Shown here piece after piece: positions 18,037 through 26,220 of a stretch of 33,867 nucleotides of DNA. This DNA is from Victivallaceae bacterium (GTDB taxonomy: Bacteria; Verrucomicrobiota; Lentisphaeria; Victivallales; Victivallaceae): the NCBI GenBank assembly GCA_021647315.1, contig JAKIUY010000047.1, forward strand, positions 1 to 33,867, given 5' to 3'. A program made the translations under genes and the position numbers. Position 1 is the stretch's first letter; each line of letters starts with the position of its first letter. A model generated the notes under the pieces. That model was not told the origin of the DNA and ran no database searches. It was given only the letters and a program-made list of their open reading frames with translations.

Positions 18037-18159
18037 GGGCACATTGAACAAAATGGTGAATTTGCAGACAATGCGTTTATTCAGCCCCTAAATTTATCAT
18101 CATAATTCACCTATTTAGGTGCTGGACTCCCACATTGCAGGGGGAGTAAAGAATTTAAA

Positions 18160-19161
18160 TTATATATCCAGTTCAAGCCCATGTACAGCTTCTCTGACAT
18201 TGGGACTGTGGCGGTAAAAATCAACAAATTCCTGAGTCTGATAGTTGATACATAAGATTGCGGCCGGTGAAAGGCCGATAAAAACATGATCGTTATGAAC
18301 CGCCAGTCCGCGCCAGAACAGCGGTCTGGCTTTGATATAACGTACCAGTCGCAACTTGCTTAAAAACCGTTTTACCTGAGATGGTTTATACTCTCGCTGA
18401 ATATCCTCAATTACATCATATTGCAACAGATCAATTTCTCTGATTTTTACTTGCTTAATCAAGTCATATATCAATAGTTTATGACCGCGAGTCGAGTTGG
18501 CGAACGCTAAGCCGTTAGCAAAAGCTTTTAAACTGTGTCCACCTTTAAGTAGCTCATCTTCGATAATAACTTCATTGTCAGTAAGGTTGACAATTGCCCC
18601 TTGGCGATTAAACAGTGCATAGATATTGTCATTAAAGGTAGTTATAGAATTCAGATGCAGATGACCGGGTTCTTTTGATCTGACAAATAAAAAATTACGC
18701 CGGTTATCGATATTTTTATCTATTTCCAACGGTGTCAAAGTAAATTTTTCCGCAAAAACAGCATTATCCCGCGGCCAGAGCTGATCTAATACTTTGCCAT
18801 CTCGGTAGTCAATCTTTATGGCGGCGTCAATTGAGGTCGCGGTAATCCAGAGGCCATTGCCTTCCTGACAAGTTTCATGTATTCCGGCAAAATTATTGTT
18901 GCTTATAGTTCTCAGCAAATCCAAATTTTTGTTATAGACTTCAATCGTATGAAACGAGGAAGCATAAACCTTGTCATCGATGATTTCTATTCCCCTGCCA
19001 CCTCTTGAGTTGCCACGTGGGTTGGGGTCGATGATTTCTGGATCTTTAGGATAGACAGGGACACTTTTGATGCATTTTTTGTTATTCCAGTCCAAAAGCA
19101 CCAATTCGCCACCATTATTTACCGGTGCATGTCTTACTACAGTAGAAAAATAGATATTCAT
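18160..19161 (-). CDS. Sulfotransferase-linked beta-propeller-like protein, unknown function
   Basis: A 333-residue protein with repeated short beta-strand patterns (GIEIIDDKVYASSFHTIEVYN, LWITATSIDAAIKIDYRDG, NIYALFNRQGAIVNL, GLAFANSTRG), as in a beta-propeller. No enzyme motif is evident and there is no signal peptide. The start is placed at 19161 (MNIYFSTVV) because that ATG overlaps the stop of the upstream sulfotransferase by four bases (ATGA), a sign of translational coupling; the longer start at 19182 would overlap more. From memory, similar proteins accompany sulfotransferases in other bacteria. It may bind or present a glycan, but that is inference. Confidence 0.6.
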   Translation of the reverse strand: MNIYFSTVVRHAPVNNGGELVLLDWNNKKCIKSVPVYPKDPEIIDPNPRGNSRGGRGIEIIDDKVYASSFHTIEVYNKNLDLLRTISNNNFAGIHETCQEGNGLWITATSIDAAIKIDYRDGKVLDQLWPRDNAVFAEKFTLTPLEIDKNIDNRRNFLFVRSKEPGHLHLNSITTFNDNIYALFNRQGAIVNLTDNEVIIEDELLKGGHSLKAFANGLAFANSTRGHKLLIYDLIKQVKIREIDLLQYDVIEDIQREYKPSQVKRFLSKLRLVRYIKARPLFWRGLAVHNDHVFIGLSPAAILCINYQTQEFVDFYRHSPNVREAVHGLELDI

Positions 19162-20000
19162 AGCTGATATTTTTGTGCCCATGATTTATCTGTTTCATAG
19201 CCTATCGCTATCAGTTCATCAAGGAGTTCCGGTGCCTCACGCAAAATTTCTTTAATCCGTTCGGCATGTTCAGGCCGTTGCCAGCGGGCAATGGTGTTGC
19301 TGTCCACCGGTCTCACTCCGTTCAAATGCCGGGTATCAAAGTCATCACGCTGCTCTTTGTAGAAATCAGCAAAATTCCGTTTACTTTTTTCACCGATAAA
19401 TTCTTCAATCTGCTGCTGGGTTTTTGCTGTATCAGAGGTCAAATCTTCATATCTGATTAATAATACATCAGGATCATTCATATAATATCTGATAAATGGC
19501 TGTTCATGCTGCCAGCGTTCGATTGGCACATGATATGGGCGGTCGGTGGTAATAACGTGACTTGAGGTCAAAACATCACGTGGGTCACGAATTAAGATTA
19601 TCGGCTTTAATGCTGCCTGACGGTCTTTATAAAAATTTATTAACTGATGCAGGCGAAAAATATCTTTGGGTTTTTTGCTGATCATCATTTTATGGTTACG
19701 TTTTGCCCGAATTGCCGCCCAGCGTCCACTGATCTCACGACCGAAATGACGGGATTCAGGATAGGCAAATTCCAACATTATCTGCAACAGGGTGGTTCCT
19801 GCTCTGGAATAACCGCAGATATGGATATGATATTCCAACGGTGTCATGCCAAAAAGTCCGCGGTCCGGCAGGGTATAAAACAGTGCAAGCAGACGACGGC
19901 GCAGGCGGCCGAATAGCGAAAAATCGGCTAATATTGTTTCGTTCGGGTCAAATGGATAGTCTGCGGTCAGGCTATCTTTACTATTTGTTTCAGTTGTCAT
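19158..20000 (-). CDS. PAPS-dependent sulfotransferase
   Basis: A 280-residue protein of the sulfotransferase fold (PF00685/PF13469 type), which moves sulfate from PAPS to a hydroxyl or amine, here probably on a glycan. The 5'-phosphosulfate loop is CGYSRAGTTLL (residues 62-72) and the 3'-phosphate motif is ILIRDPRDVLTSSH (about 135-148). A later LLIRYEDLTSD is also typical. It has no signal peptide, so it acts in the cytoplasm. The gene is coupled by a 4-base overlap to the propeller-like gene and has a promoter-like palindrome 83 bases upstream of its start. Substrate unknown. Confidence 0.87.
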   Translation of the reverse strand: MTTETNSKDSLTADYPFDPNETILADFSLFGRLRRRLLALFYTLPDRGLFGMTPLEYHIHICGYSRAGTTLLQIMLEFAYPESRHFGREISGRWAAIRAKRNHKMMISKKPKDIFRLHQLINFYKDRQAALKPIILIRDPRDVLTSSHVITTDRPYHVPIERWQHEQPFIRYYMNDPDVLLIRYEDLTSDTAKTQQQIEEFIGEKSKRNFADFYKEQRDDFDTRHLNGVRPVDSNTIARWQRPEHAERIKEILREAPELLDELIAIGYETDKSWAQKYQL

Positions 20001-20083
20001 AATTTTTACCCGTGTACGAGTCAGTTTTCAGTTTGTTAAAATAATTTCACATAATATAATATAATTTGAGGCAATTGCAAAAA

Positions 20084-20112
20084 TATATACCCATTATGGG
20101 TAGGTTTTAACT
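20084..20112 (-). promoter_or_regulatory. Palindromic promoter element, copy 1
   Basis: Read on the minus strand: AGTTAA (20112-20107), a 17-base spacer, then TATATA (20089-20084). The spacer holds the perfect 15-base palindrome TACCCATAATGGGTA (20088-20102), whose last two bases overlap the -10-like box. It lies 83 bases before the sulfotransferase start. Copies 2 (22688-22716) and 3 (31474-31502) share the same geometry. Confidence 0.6.
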
Positions 20113-20214
20113 TGTTTATTTTGCAAATTTAGTCGAAATAAAATAATCGGCGTTTTTGTTCAGGCACTAAATAAGTATAAACAGCGGATGTCATTAAAGA
20201 AACGGTAAATATGG

Positions 20215-20234
20215 ACCGGCTGCGCCGGAACTGA
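20215..20234. repeat. CCGGC-type short palindromic repeat
   Basis: This 20-base sequence is the exact inverse complement of 5016-5035 (TCAGTTCCGGCGCAGCCGGT). Weaker relatives lie at 563-577 and 7173-7195. It is a REP-like intergenic repeat in the gap between the flippase and sulfotransferase genes; 20235-20283 shows nothing else. Confidence 0.6.
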
Positions 20235-20283
20235 AAAAGCCGCAGGCTGCTATTGTTCACTTTCCAGCCCGCAGCACCACGAA

Positions 20284-21780
20284 TTATCGATTAAAAAATG
20301 AATTGAGGTAAATTTTCAATTGCGGCATCGATAATTTGAAAAGGCGGAGGTAAAACTTTTTCAGAATTACTATGCTGGATAGGCCATAAATGCCGACCGC
20401 TATTACGGCAGCAACTGCTTTAGTCAGCAGATCAGCCTGTCGGAAATCGAATAAGACCAGCCCCAAAACCGTAATTCCGCCGATTAATGATAACAGAACG
20501 ACTCGAACTACGGGGAATTCAAGCCGCAATTTACGGTTTGCCAGATAGAACATCGCCAAGAATGTCAGAATGTAGGACAAGGTAGTTGCCAGAGCGGCAC
20601 CGTTGATCCCCATTGTGATTATCAATACCACATTGGCGATGATATTAAAAATACCACCACCGATAATCATGAGACAACCGGCACGGCTGTTGCCGGTTGC
20701 GTTTAAGGTATTGAGGTAGAATTTCACCAGCACCGCAAAAAAAGCTCCGAAGCAGAGCAAGGCGGTCGCGGTCGCGGCCGGGATATATTCCGGTCTGAAG
20801 AGAATTGAGATTATTCTGGAAGCAAACAAAGTAAAAAAGCACAATGCAGGCCAGCTGAGAAAAATAAACAGTAATGTGACTCCATTTAGAATATTTCTCA
20901 GCTCCTCAAGTTTCTGTTCATGCCACAGTTCAGCCGCAATAGGAATAAAAACAATCGGCACAATTGCCATTACCAGCATTATCTGCATAATCGGTAGTGC
21001 TACGTTATACTGAGCTACACTGTCAAGCCCCTTGAAATAGGTGAGCATTATGGTATCAAGGTAAGTCATCGCGGTCAGGACAAAAACCGAGACCGCAACC
21101 CAACGGGCAAGCTGCCACATTTCAATAAACACGTTATGCAGTTTGCTCGACAAGTGCAGCTCCATTCCATGATATTTTCTCAGGAGCACAATGCCCAGCA
21201 ACGAGACTAACGCCGCACTGCCCGTATAGGCTGTGGCCGGCAACCACAGGCCATACTGTTTAATCCCCAGTATAACGGTTACAAAAATAATTATAAAGAA
21301 CAGGCTCCACAGGATATTGCGCAATCGGAAATCTTTCAGTCCTTCAATGGTGGAAAATTCACTGAGATATAGTGCTTGAAAAGGGATGAAAATCAGCATG
21401 ATATAGAAAGTTATTCGTCCCGCCGGATAGTTGAAAAACGAATTCAGCAGATAGTTGGAACAAAGCAGCATAATAACAGCAGTAGCTATTCCCGCCAGAA
21501 CATTGAGCATAATCAGCGCAGAATAAATCCTGGAGGCTTGCTTGCGGTTGCCGTTACTGACAGTTTTTGCAATCATAATTACGGCAGTCTGACCAAAACC
21601 GAAATTGAAAAAAATCATCCAGAAAGATATTAACGAAAACAGACTGTAGAAAAAGCCATATTCTTTTTGAGAAAGATTCAGCGCCAGCAGGCGACGGGTG
21701 AGGTAGTTCAACGCTGCAATGACAATCGTGGCGGCAACGGAAATAACCGCCCCTTTAATGAATATTTTTGTTGACTTCAA
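20284..21780 (-). CDS. Polysaccharide flippase (Wzx-like, MOP superfamily)
   Basis: A 498-residue membrane protein with about 12-14 hydrophobic helices in two pseudo-symmetric halves. The start (KGAVISVAATIVIAALNYLTRRLLALNLSQKEYG) matches the first helix and loop of oligosaccharide flippases of the Wzx/RfbX kind, which move lipid-linked sugar units to the outer face of the inner membrane. It starts 17 bases downstream of the GT2 gene on the same strand, so the two form an operon. Its ATG at 21780 lies after a weak AGGAAAT. The substrate is likely made by the GT2 and the WecA-type enzyme nearby, by context. Confidence 0.85.
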   Translation of the reverse strand: MKSTKIFIKGAVISVAATIVIAALNYLTRRLLALNLSQKEYGFFYSLFSLISFWMIFFNFGFGQTAVIMIAKTVSNGNRKQASRIYSALIMLNVLAGIATAVIMLLCSNYLLNSFFNYPAGRITFYIMLIFIPFQALYLSEFSTIEGLKDFRLRNILWSLFFIIIFVTVILGIKQYGLWLPATAYTGSAALVSLLGIVLLRKYHGMELHLSSKLHNVFIEMWQLARWVAVSVFVLTAMTYLDTIMLTYFKGLDSVAQYNVALPIMQIMLVMAIVPIVFIPIAAELWHEQKLEELRNILNGVTLLFIFLSWPALCFFTLFASRIISILFRPEYIPAATATALLCFGAFFAVLVKFYLNTLNATGNSRAGCLMIIGGGIFNIIANVVLIITMGINGAALATTLSYILTFLAMFYLANRKLRLEFPVVRVVLLSLIGGITVLGLVLFDFRQADLLTKAVAAVIAVGIYGLSSIVILKKFYLRLFKLSMPQLKIYLNSFFNR

Positions 21781-21797
21781 ATTATTTCCTGTCAGCT

Positions 21798-22667
21798 TTA
21801 AAGATTACGTCTAATCTGGGAAAGTTGTTCTGAAATCAACCCCATAAGCAGAATAATAACTGAACTGATTAATAGCGTCCCGGATGCCGTCGACAACTGA
21901 TTGTTTTTCATATAGCAATAACCACCCCACGTCATGCCGACCATGAAGAGCAACATGGCGGCTGGAAAGAAAATTTTGAACGGATTGAAAAAGATGACAA
22001 TATGAACAATTTCCATAATCGTATCGAATGCGGTCATGATATTGATGGTACTCTTGCTGCCCTGGCGCTCTCTGATGGAAATAGGTTCTTCAAGTACCAA
22101 ATGACGTTGACGAATAAAAATAAGCGTTATAATATCACTGAATGCCATGTTGGTCGGACAGAATTTCAGATATTGCTGAATCAGTTTGGTATTATAAATT
22201 TTCATCCCGGAGTTAATATCATATATCGGCAACGGCATGAGAATTTTCGCCAGACTCCTGATAACAAACTTCCCCAGTCCGCGAAACCAGGATGATGATT
22301 TATTGCCCTTACGGGAACCGACAATCATATCAGCGTCTCTGTTCTGCATCACCTCCAGCAGGCGATCAATGTCTTCAAGGCAGTGTTGACCGTCAGCATC
22401 AATCGTTATTGCATATTTTGTCTCCGCCAGCCCTAGCCCGGTAATCAATGCACCGCCATAACCACGGTTGACCTTGTGATGAGCAACCGAGACCATATCA
22501 TTGCTGAAACCATCAAGTATTTCACCTGTATTGTCACTGGAGCCGTCATTGACCATGATCAGCCGCCATTTTCGTTTCTGACAATATTCAGTGATATCTT
22601 TAATTACCACCGGTAGCACGTCTGCCTCATTATATACTGGAATGACAACGGTCAGCAAAGCATCCAT
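21798..22667 (-). CDS. Family 2 glycosyltransferase (polyprenyl-phosphate sugar synthase-like)
   Basis: A 289-residue GT2 enzyme. The N-terminal catalytic domain has VVIPVYNEADVLP at residues 7-19, MVNDGSSDNTGEIL, NRGYGGALITGL and the metal-binding DADGQH at 90-95, the pattern of DPM1/GtrB-type enzymes that load sugar onto a polyprenyl phosphate. Two hydrophobic segments occupy about residues 215-275. The family also includes transferases that extend lipid-linked chains, so the acceptor is uncertain. It leads a two-gene operon with the flippase, and a palindromic promoter element ends 20 bases before its ATG, giving a very short leader. Confidence 0.88.
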   Translation of the reverse strand: MDALLTVVIPVYNEADVLPVVIKDITEYCQKRKWRLIMVNDGSSDNTGEILDGFSNDMVSVAHHKVNRGYGGALITGLGLAETKYAITIDADGQHCLEDIDRLLEVMQNRDADMIVGSRKGNKSSSWFRGLGKFVIRSLAKILMPLPIYDINSGMKIYNTKLIQQYLKFCPTNMAFSDIITLIFIRQRHLVLEEPISIRERQGSKSTINIMTAFDTIMEIVHIVIFFNPFKIFFPAAMLLFMVGMTWGGYCYMKNNQLSTASGTLLISSVIILLMGLISEQLSQIRRNL

Positions 22668-22687
22668 AATTTTACCCTGGTCTTGCA

Positions 22688-22716
22688 GTTATACCCATTA
22701 TGGGTAGTTTTTAGTT
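22688..22716 (-). promoter_or_regulatory. Palindromic promoter element, copy 2
   Basis: On the minus strand: AACTAA (22716-22711), a 17-base spacer, TATAAC (22693-22688). The spacer holds TACCCATAATGGGTA (22692-22706), identical to copy 1. The -10-like box ends 20 bases before the GT2 start codon, so transcription should start only about a dozen bases ahead of it. Confidence 0.65.
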
Positions 22717-22893
22717 AGTTTATCCGGCTGTTTATGCTCAAAGGCAAAAAATAAAAATGAAAACAAAAATATTATAGATAAGTGTATTCTTTTAGCCAGT
22801 TTATTGTGCGCCCCCTTATCAATGGGTAATAATACTCCTAAAACTTCAATAAATCAATAAATAATCTTGAAAAAAGCAACAAAACCGGTTCAC

Positions 22894-23028
22894 AAAAGAG
22901 TATAACGCCCGTTGGAGTACAGACTTTAGTCTGCTTTTTTTGAGCGTATGAATTGCAGACTAAAGTCGACTAAAGTCTGTACTCCAACAAAAAACATTAT
23001 CTGCCGACCTTTTCGAGCAGCGTCTAAT
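22894..23028. repeat. Palindromic repeat, left copy of an inverted pair
   Basis: A core GTTGGAGTACAGACTTTAGT with its own inverse (ending at 22987) makes a long fold-back. The outer parts read TATAACGCCC on the left and ACATTATCTGCCGACCTTTT on the right. Nearly the same sequence appears inverted at 24448-24584. This copy has about ten extra bases (CGACTAAAGT duplicated) and one more T than the other. It ends in CGAGCAGCGTCTAAT, similar to the ends of the element at 6815-7162. The remainder of 22717-23175 has no gene. Confidence 0.7.
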
Positions 23029-23175
23029 TAGATTTTTAAAAATTACAGTGCGTTGGGCATATATGAGATGGAGGGTTCGTTCGCTTATAAAGCTTGAACT
23101 CTGTTGGGATGCGTTTATATTTAGTGCCTGAGCGGAAACTATTTAAGGACTCACTCAAAACAGGACAGCAGATAA

Positions 23176-24114
23176 ATGAAAAACGAATCACTTAAACATA
23201 ACGTAAAGTATCATTATTATACCAGGGTAATGAACTGGTACAGGAATTCATCAGTATACATTCCGTTATTCAATGAGGCAGTGCGGGCGGCAATGAAGCT
23301 GCGCTATCATCGTGACCAAAAAAAGGTTGCAAAATATTGCCATGGTCAAGAGGCACAGATTTCGGCTTGGTTTGAAGATAAAAAACTTTTTTTCGGATTT
23401 TCCAGTTTCAGATGCGGCACGGTATTTTTAACTAACCTTTTCACTACCGAACTGGCTGATGCCCATATTGAACATGAAGCTAATGTCGACGATTACTGGA
23501 ACTACCCGATTGCCATGCAGAGTGAAGCTGATGCCCGGAGCTATATTGATAATTTCAGACTTAATGAAATATACTGCCGGGCGAATAGTAATATTAAGCT
23601 CTACGGCGAGATAAATCCATTTCTGCGTCTGCACTGCAAGGTAATAAAAGAGGCATTGCCTCAGGCAAAATGCTTTCATATCATTCGTGACGGGCGGGAT
23701 TTAGTCCGCTCAATTATGTCCAGAGAAATTCTCAGTAAAAAAGACCCGCTTGATAAATTGATCATACCACCGCCTGGAGATCCTTATCGGGCAAAATGGC
23801 CAGGCATGTCAAGATTTGAGAAGGTCTGCTGGCAATGGCAGTATGATAATCGTTATATCCGGGAAAACATTCCGCACCTTATTCATTTTGAGCAGATGCG
23901 CAGTGATTATAGCTATTTCAAGGAAAAAGTATTGGACTTCCTTGAATTGGAGGTGTCTGAAGCGACGTGGTCAGCCTATGTTACCAAACCCAAAAATATT
24001 ACCCCGAACTACCGCTGTGCAAAATGGACTGAATGGGACAGTGAACAGAAGCGTGGTTTTGAAGAAATATGTGGCGAAGAATTTTGTCAGTACGGTTATA
24101 AACTGGATTGGTAA
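23176..24114 (+). CDS. Sulfotransferase family protein
   Basis: A 312-residue protein with a sulfotransferase-like P-loop, GFSSFRCGTVFL (residues 74-85), and a 3'-phosphate motif FHIIRDGRDLVRSIMSRE (RDGRD at 171-175), both expected for PAPS binding. The loop has Cys-Gly-Thr where the family more often has Ser/Ala-Gly-Thr-Thr. It has no signal peptide. It is the only plus-strand gene in its neighbourhood, with no operon partner, and lies between two inverted copies of a palindromic repeat, as if it were a cassette. Its TAA stop falls inside the left terminal repeat of the next element. ATG 23176 follows AGGACAGC. Substrate unknown, probably the same glycan system. Confidence 0.82.
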   Translation: MKNESLKHNVKYHYYTRVMNWYRNSSVYIPLFNEAVRAAMKLRYHRDQKKVAKYCHGQEAQISAWFEDKKLFFGFSSFRCGTVFLTNLFTTELADAHIEHEANVDDYWNYPIAMQSEADARSYIDNFRLNEIYCRANSNIKLYGEINPFLRLHCKVIKEALPQAKCFHIIRDGRDLVRSIMSREILSKKDPLDKLIIPPPGDPYRAKWPGMSRFEKVCWQWQYDNRYIRENIPHLIHFEQMRSDYSYFKEKVLDFLELEVSEATWSAYVTKPKNITPNYRCAKWTEWDSEQKRGFEEICGEEFCQYGYKLDW

Positions 24115-24350
24115 TGCACAAGTGCATTCTTATAGTTAGACGGTACTCGAAAAGCCTTATTTTCCGCATCGCGGAAATTAAAGGCTTTTCTCCGCTCCGT
24201 TTGTATTAATTTCAAAGAATTTTCTTTGAAATCTGGGCATTAAAAATATAGTTCTTATACCGTTTTGCGATCTAAAAGCTATTAAAGAGCTGCGCAGTTG
24301 AGCTTAAATAGGCGCAGTAAACTAGCTAAAAGAATGCACTTGTGTATTAC
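24111..24350. repeat. 240-bp element with 25-bp terminal inverted repeats
   Basis: The left end starts GTAATGCACAAGTGCATTCT (24111) and continues TATAG; the right end (24326-24350) is its inverse complement at 23 of 25 positions. The left repeat itself has a palindrome (TGCACAAGTGCA). Inside, TTAGACGGTACTCGAAAAG (24136 on) matches the end of the 6815-7162 element, followed by a hairpin (AAAAGCC, TTTTCCGC, GCGGAAA, GGCTTTT) that could end transcription of the sulfotransferase. No coding sequence. The sulfotransferase stop codon TAA lies at 24112-24114 inside the left repeat. Confidence 0.7.
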
Positions 24351-24447
24351 TAGTTTTTAGACAGTAATTTGGTAAAATAACATGAGAAGTATATTTTTAA
24401 ACTAAAACATTTCTAAAAAAAAAGCCGCAAAATTTTAATTTTGAGGT

Positions 24448-24584
24448 ACAGACGATGTTTGAAAAGGTCGCTAGATAATGTTTTTTGTTGGAGTACAGAC
24501 TTTAGTCTGCAATTTATACGCTCAAAAAAGCAGACTAAAGTCTGTACTCCAACGGGCGTTATACCCTTTTCGTGTAACGTCTAG
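24448..24584. repeat. Palindromic repeat, right copy of an inverted pair
   Basis: The inverse complement of this block matches 22894-23028 closely: same GTTGGAGTACAGACTTTAGT core, same GAGCGTAT centre, same AAAAAACATTATCT flank. Its ends are CAGACGATGTTTGAAAAGG (from 24449) and, inverted, CTAGACGTTACACGAAAAGG (to 24584), which are imperfect terminal inverted repeats. It touches the stop codon of the methyltransferase on the minus strand (24585-24587). Confidence 0.72.
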
Positions 24585-25301
24585 CTACTTTTTCTTAACA
24601 ATGCAGATCAAGGTATTGCTGCCTAAGATAACATCTTTTCTGGATGTCAGGGAGTACTGGTGTTTTTTTCTGCTCTTTTCCGAGGAAAGCTTCTGGATGA
24701 GCCTTAACAGGAGAATTAACGGATAAAATAGAAATTGCTTTGATTTCTTTTTGTCAATGACAATCTCTTCCAGACTCAGGTTGTTAATGGAAAACATTAA
24801 ATCGATCAAGGTTATTGTTAACGGTGAATTATGGAAGTTAAAAAGATTTTCACCATTCCTTTCATAATCTTCTTTAGTCTTGGGCTTGGTTAAATAGCCT
24901 TTTAACAGAAAGTTAACTCTTTTTTCTATATTTGAATAGTTAGGGATACTGAATATTCCGGTACCTCCAGATTTTAAAACTCTGGACAACTCTTTTACCG
25001 CAGTATAGGGATCTGTCATGTGCTCAATGCCGTCAATACAGCAGATATAGTCAAAAGAATTGTCAGGAGCATCAATTTTGTTGTTCAAATCAGTATAGAT
25101 ACATTTCAGTTCGTCAACAGCGAAAATTTCCGGTTCTATTTCACCGCAGGTAACTTCAAACCCCATCTCATGCAGCTGTTTTGATAAATTGCCATAACCG
25201 GCGGGAGCATCTAAAACTGTACCTCTGGGCTTATCGTCAAACCATTTTACCAGAGCCTCATGAATACTTTTTCTTGATTTTGCTTTTACTGTTTTGCCCA
25301 T
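24585..25301 (-). CDS. Class I SAM-dependent methyltransferase
   Basis: A 238-residue protein with the SAM-binding glycine loop VLDAPAGYGNLS (residues 29-40), an acidic GEIEP after beta-2, and FDYICCIDGIEHMTDP typical of the UbiE/COQ5-like group, where the ...GIEH... block aligns with motif IV. It ends in basic VKKK right at the repeat element, so the natural C-terminus may have been altered by insertion. It is AT-rich compared with the neighbouring glycan genes. The second gene of a pair: the upstream methyltransferase stops nine bases before its start. The target could be a sugar or lipid, from context only. Confidence 0.8.
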   Translation of the reverse strand: MGKTVKAKSRKSIHEALVKWFDDKPRGTVLDAPAGYGNLSKQLHEMGFEVTCGEIEPEIFAVDELKCIYTDLNNKIDAPDNSFDYICCIDGIEHMTDPYTAVKELSRVLKSGGTGIFSIPNYSNIEKRVNFLLKGYLTKPKTKEDYERNGENLFNFHNSPLTITLIDLMFSINNLSLEEIVIDKKKSKQFLFYPLILLLRLIQKLSSEKSRKKHQYSLTSRKDVILGSNTLICIVKKK

Positions 25302-25310
25302 TGTTATTCA

Positions 25311-25952
25311 CTATCCTTTAGGGTTTCTGTTTTTGCATGATTCGAAAATCATTAAAGCATGTTCTTCTTTGTGGATAATATGCTTATAATAACGAACATT
25401 TTTCACATCAAAAAACAGATTTACAAGGATGAAATAATCAATGGGATCCCTGAATTTTATTTTTTCTTTTTCCTTGGTGCCGACGGTTTGTACATTTTCA
25501 TAAAGTACTATTGTCAGCTCTTTGTCTCCAACTTTTTCACACAGGCTTTCAAGTATTTTTTTTACTCCGTCATCATCATTATGCTGTAATACGGTAGCGC
25601 AAAAAAATTGTTCTATGTTGTCAAGATCAACATTTGATAAATTAGGGGTATCCAGCAATGTATAAGAATAATCAGGGTTGTCTTTTCTGGCAATCTCTAA
25701 TAACTCTTCTGTAATATCTGCCCCTTGATATTTGTTTTTATCAAAAAAAGATGAATAGCGACCAACACCGCAACCATAATCCAGAGTTACAGCATCCGTG
25801 TTTATCTTAGAAATAATAAATTTAAAACGTTTATTGTAGTTCCATTTTTGCGTTAACAAATTTTTGCCACTGTACCCGACAGTTTTTTTCCCTTGCTTTT
25901 CTGCTCTTTCCTTCCAGTATTCGAATACTCTGTTCTGTGATAAGCCAGCCAT
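25311..25952 (-). CDS. Class I SAM-dependent methyltransferase
   Basis: A 213-residue protein with the SAM loop TLDYGCGVGRYSSFF (residues 56-70), then ADITEELLEIARK and a late FFCATVLQHNDDD, which fits class I methyltransferases. The N-terminus (FEYWKERAEKQGKKTVGYSG) resembles methyltransferases found in surface-glycan clusters. It shares low GC and codon use with the next gene, nine bases downstream, and the two appear to be one transferred unit. ATG 25952 has a weak upstream site. Substrate unknown. Confidence 0.78.
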   Translation of the reverse strand: MAGLSQNRVFEYWKERAEKQGKKTVGYSGKNLLTQKWNYNKRFKFIISKINTDAVTLDYGCGVGRYSSFFDKNKYQGADITEELLEIARKDNPDYSYTLLDTPNLSNVDLDNIEQFFCATVLQHNDDDGVKKILESLCEKVGDKELTIVLYENVQTVGTKEKEKIKFRDPIDYFILVNLFFDVKNVRYYKHIIHKEEHALMIFESCKNRNPKG

Positions 25953-26179
25953 AATGAAATATTCCTATTTTTAATCTTCATTCATCAGAAGAAGTTACTG
26001 TACTAAAATCTTCCTCTTTCTTAAGAAAGAATCATTAATTAAAAAATATATTGTTTACGCCATTATTCAAGCTTAGAGCTTGTTTTAAGTTCATTTTTGT
26101 TCATCTGATTTAGGCAGTTATATTTTTGACAGGATAAACAGAATTATAATACAGGATTGTAAAACTCATTGGATGCATT

Positions 26180-26211
26180 TATATTTAAGTTTTAATTTAA
26201 ACTTAAATATA
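26180..26211. promoter_or_regulatory. AT-only hairpin just before the WecA-like gene
   Basis: TATATTTAAGTTT (26180-26192) and AAACTTAAATATA (26199-26211) are perfect inverse arms of 13 bases around a 6-base loop. It ends nine bases before ATG 26221 and abuts the weak AGGT ribosome-binding site, so it could affect translation or be an operator. An in-frame ATG at 26173 would translate through it. Confidence 0.45.
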
Positions 26212-26220
26212 GGTAATTAT

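Noticed and set aside
18037..18159. Bidirectional terminator between convergent genes
   Set aside because: ACTCCC and GGGAGT pair but the loop is long and no T or A tract is suitably placed; too weak to list.
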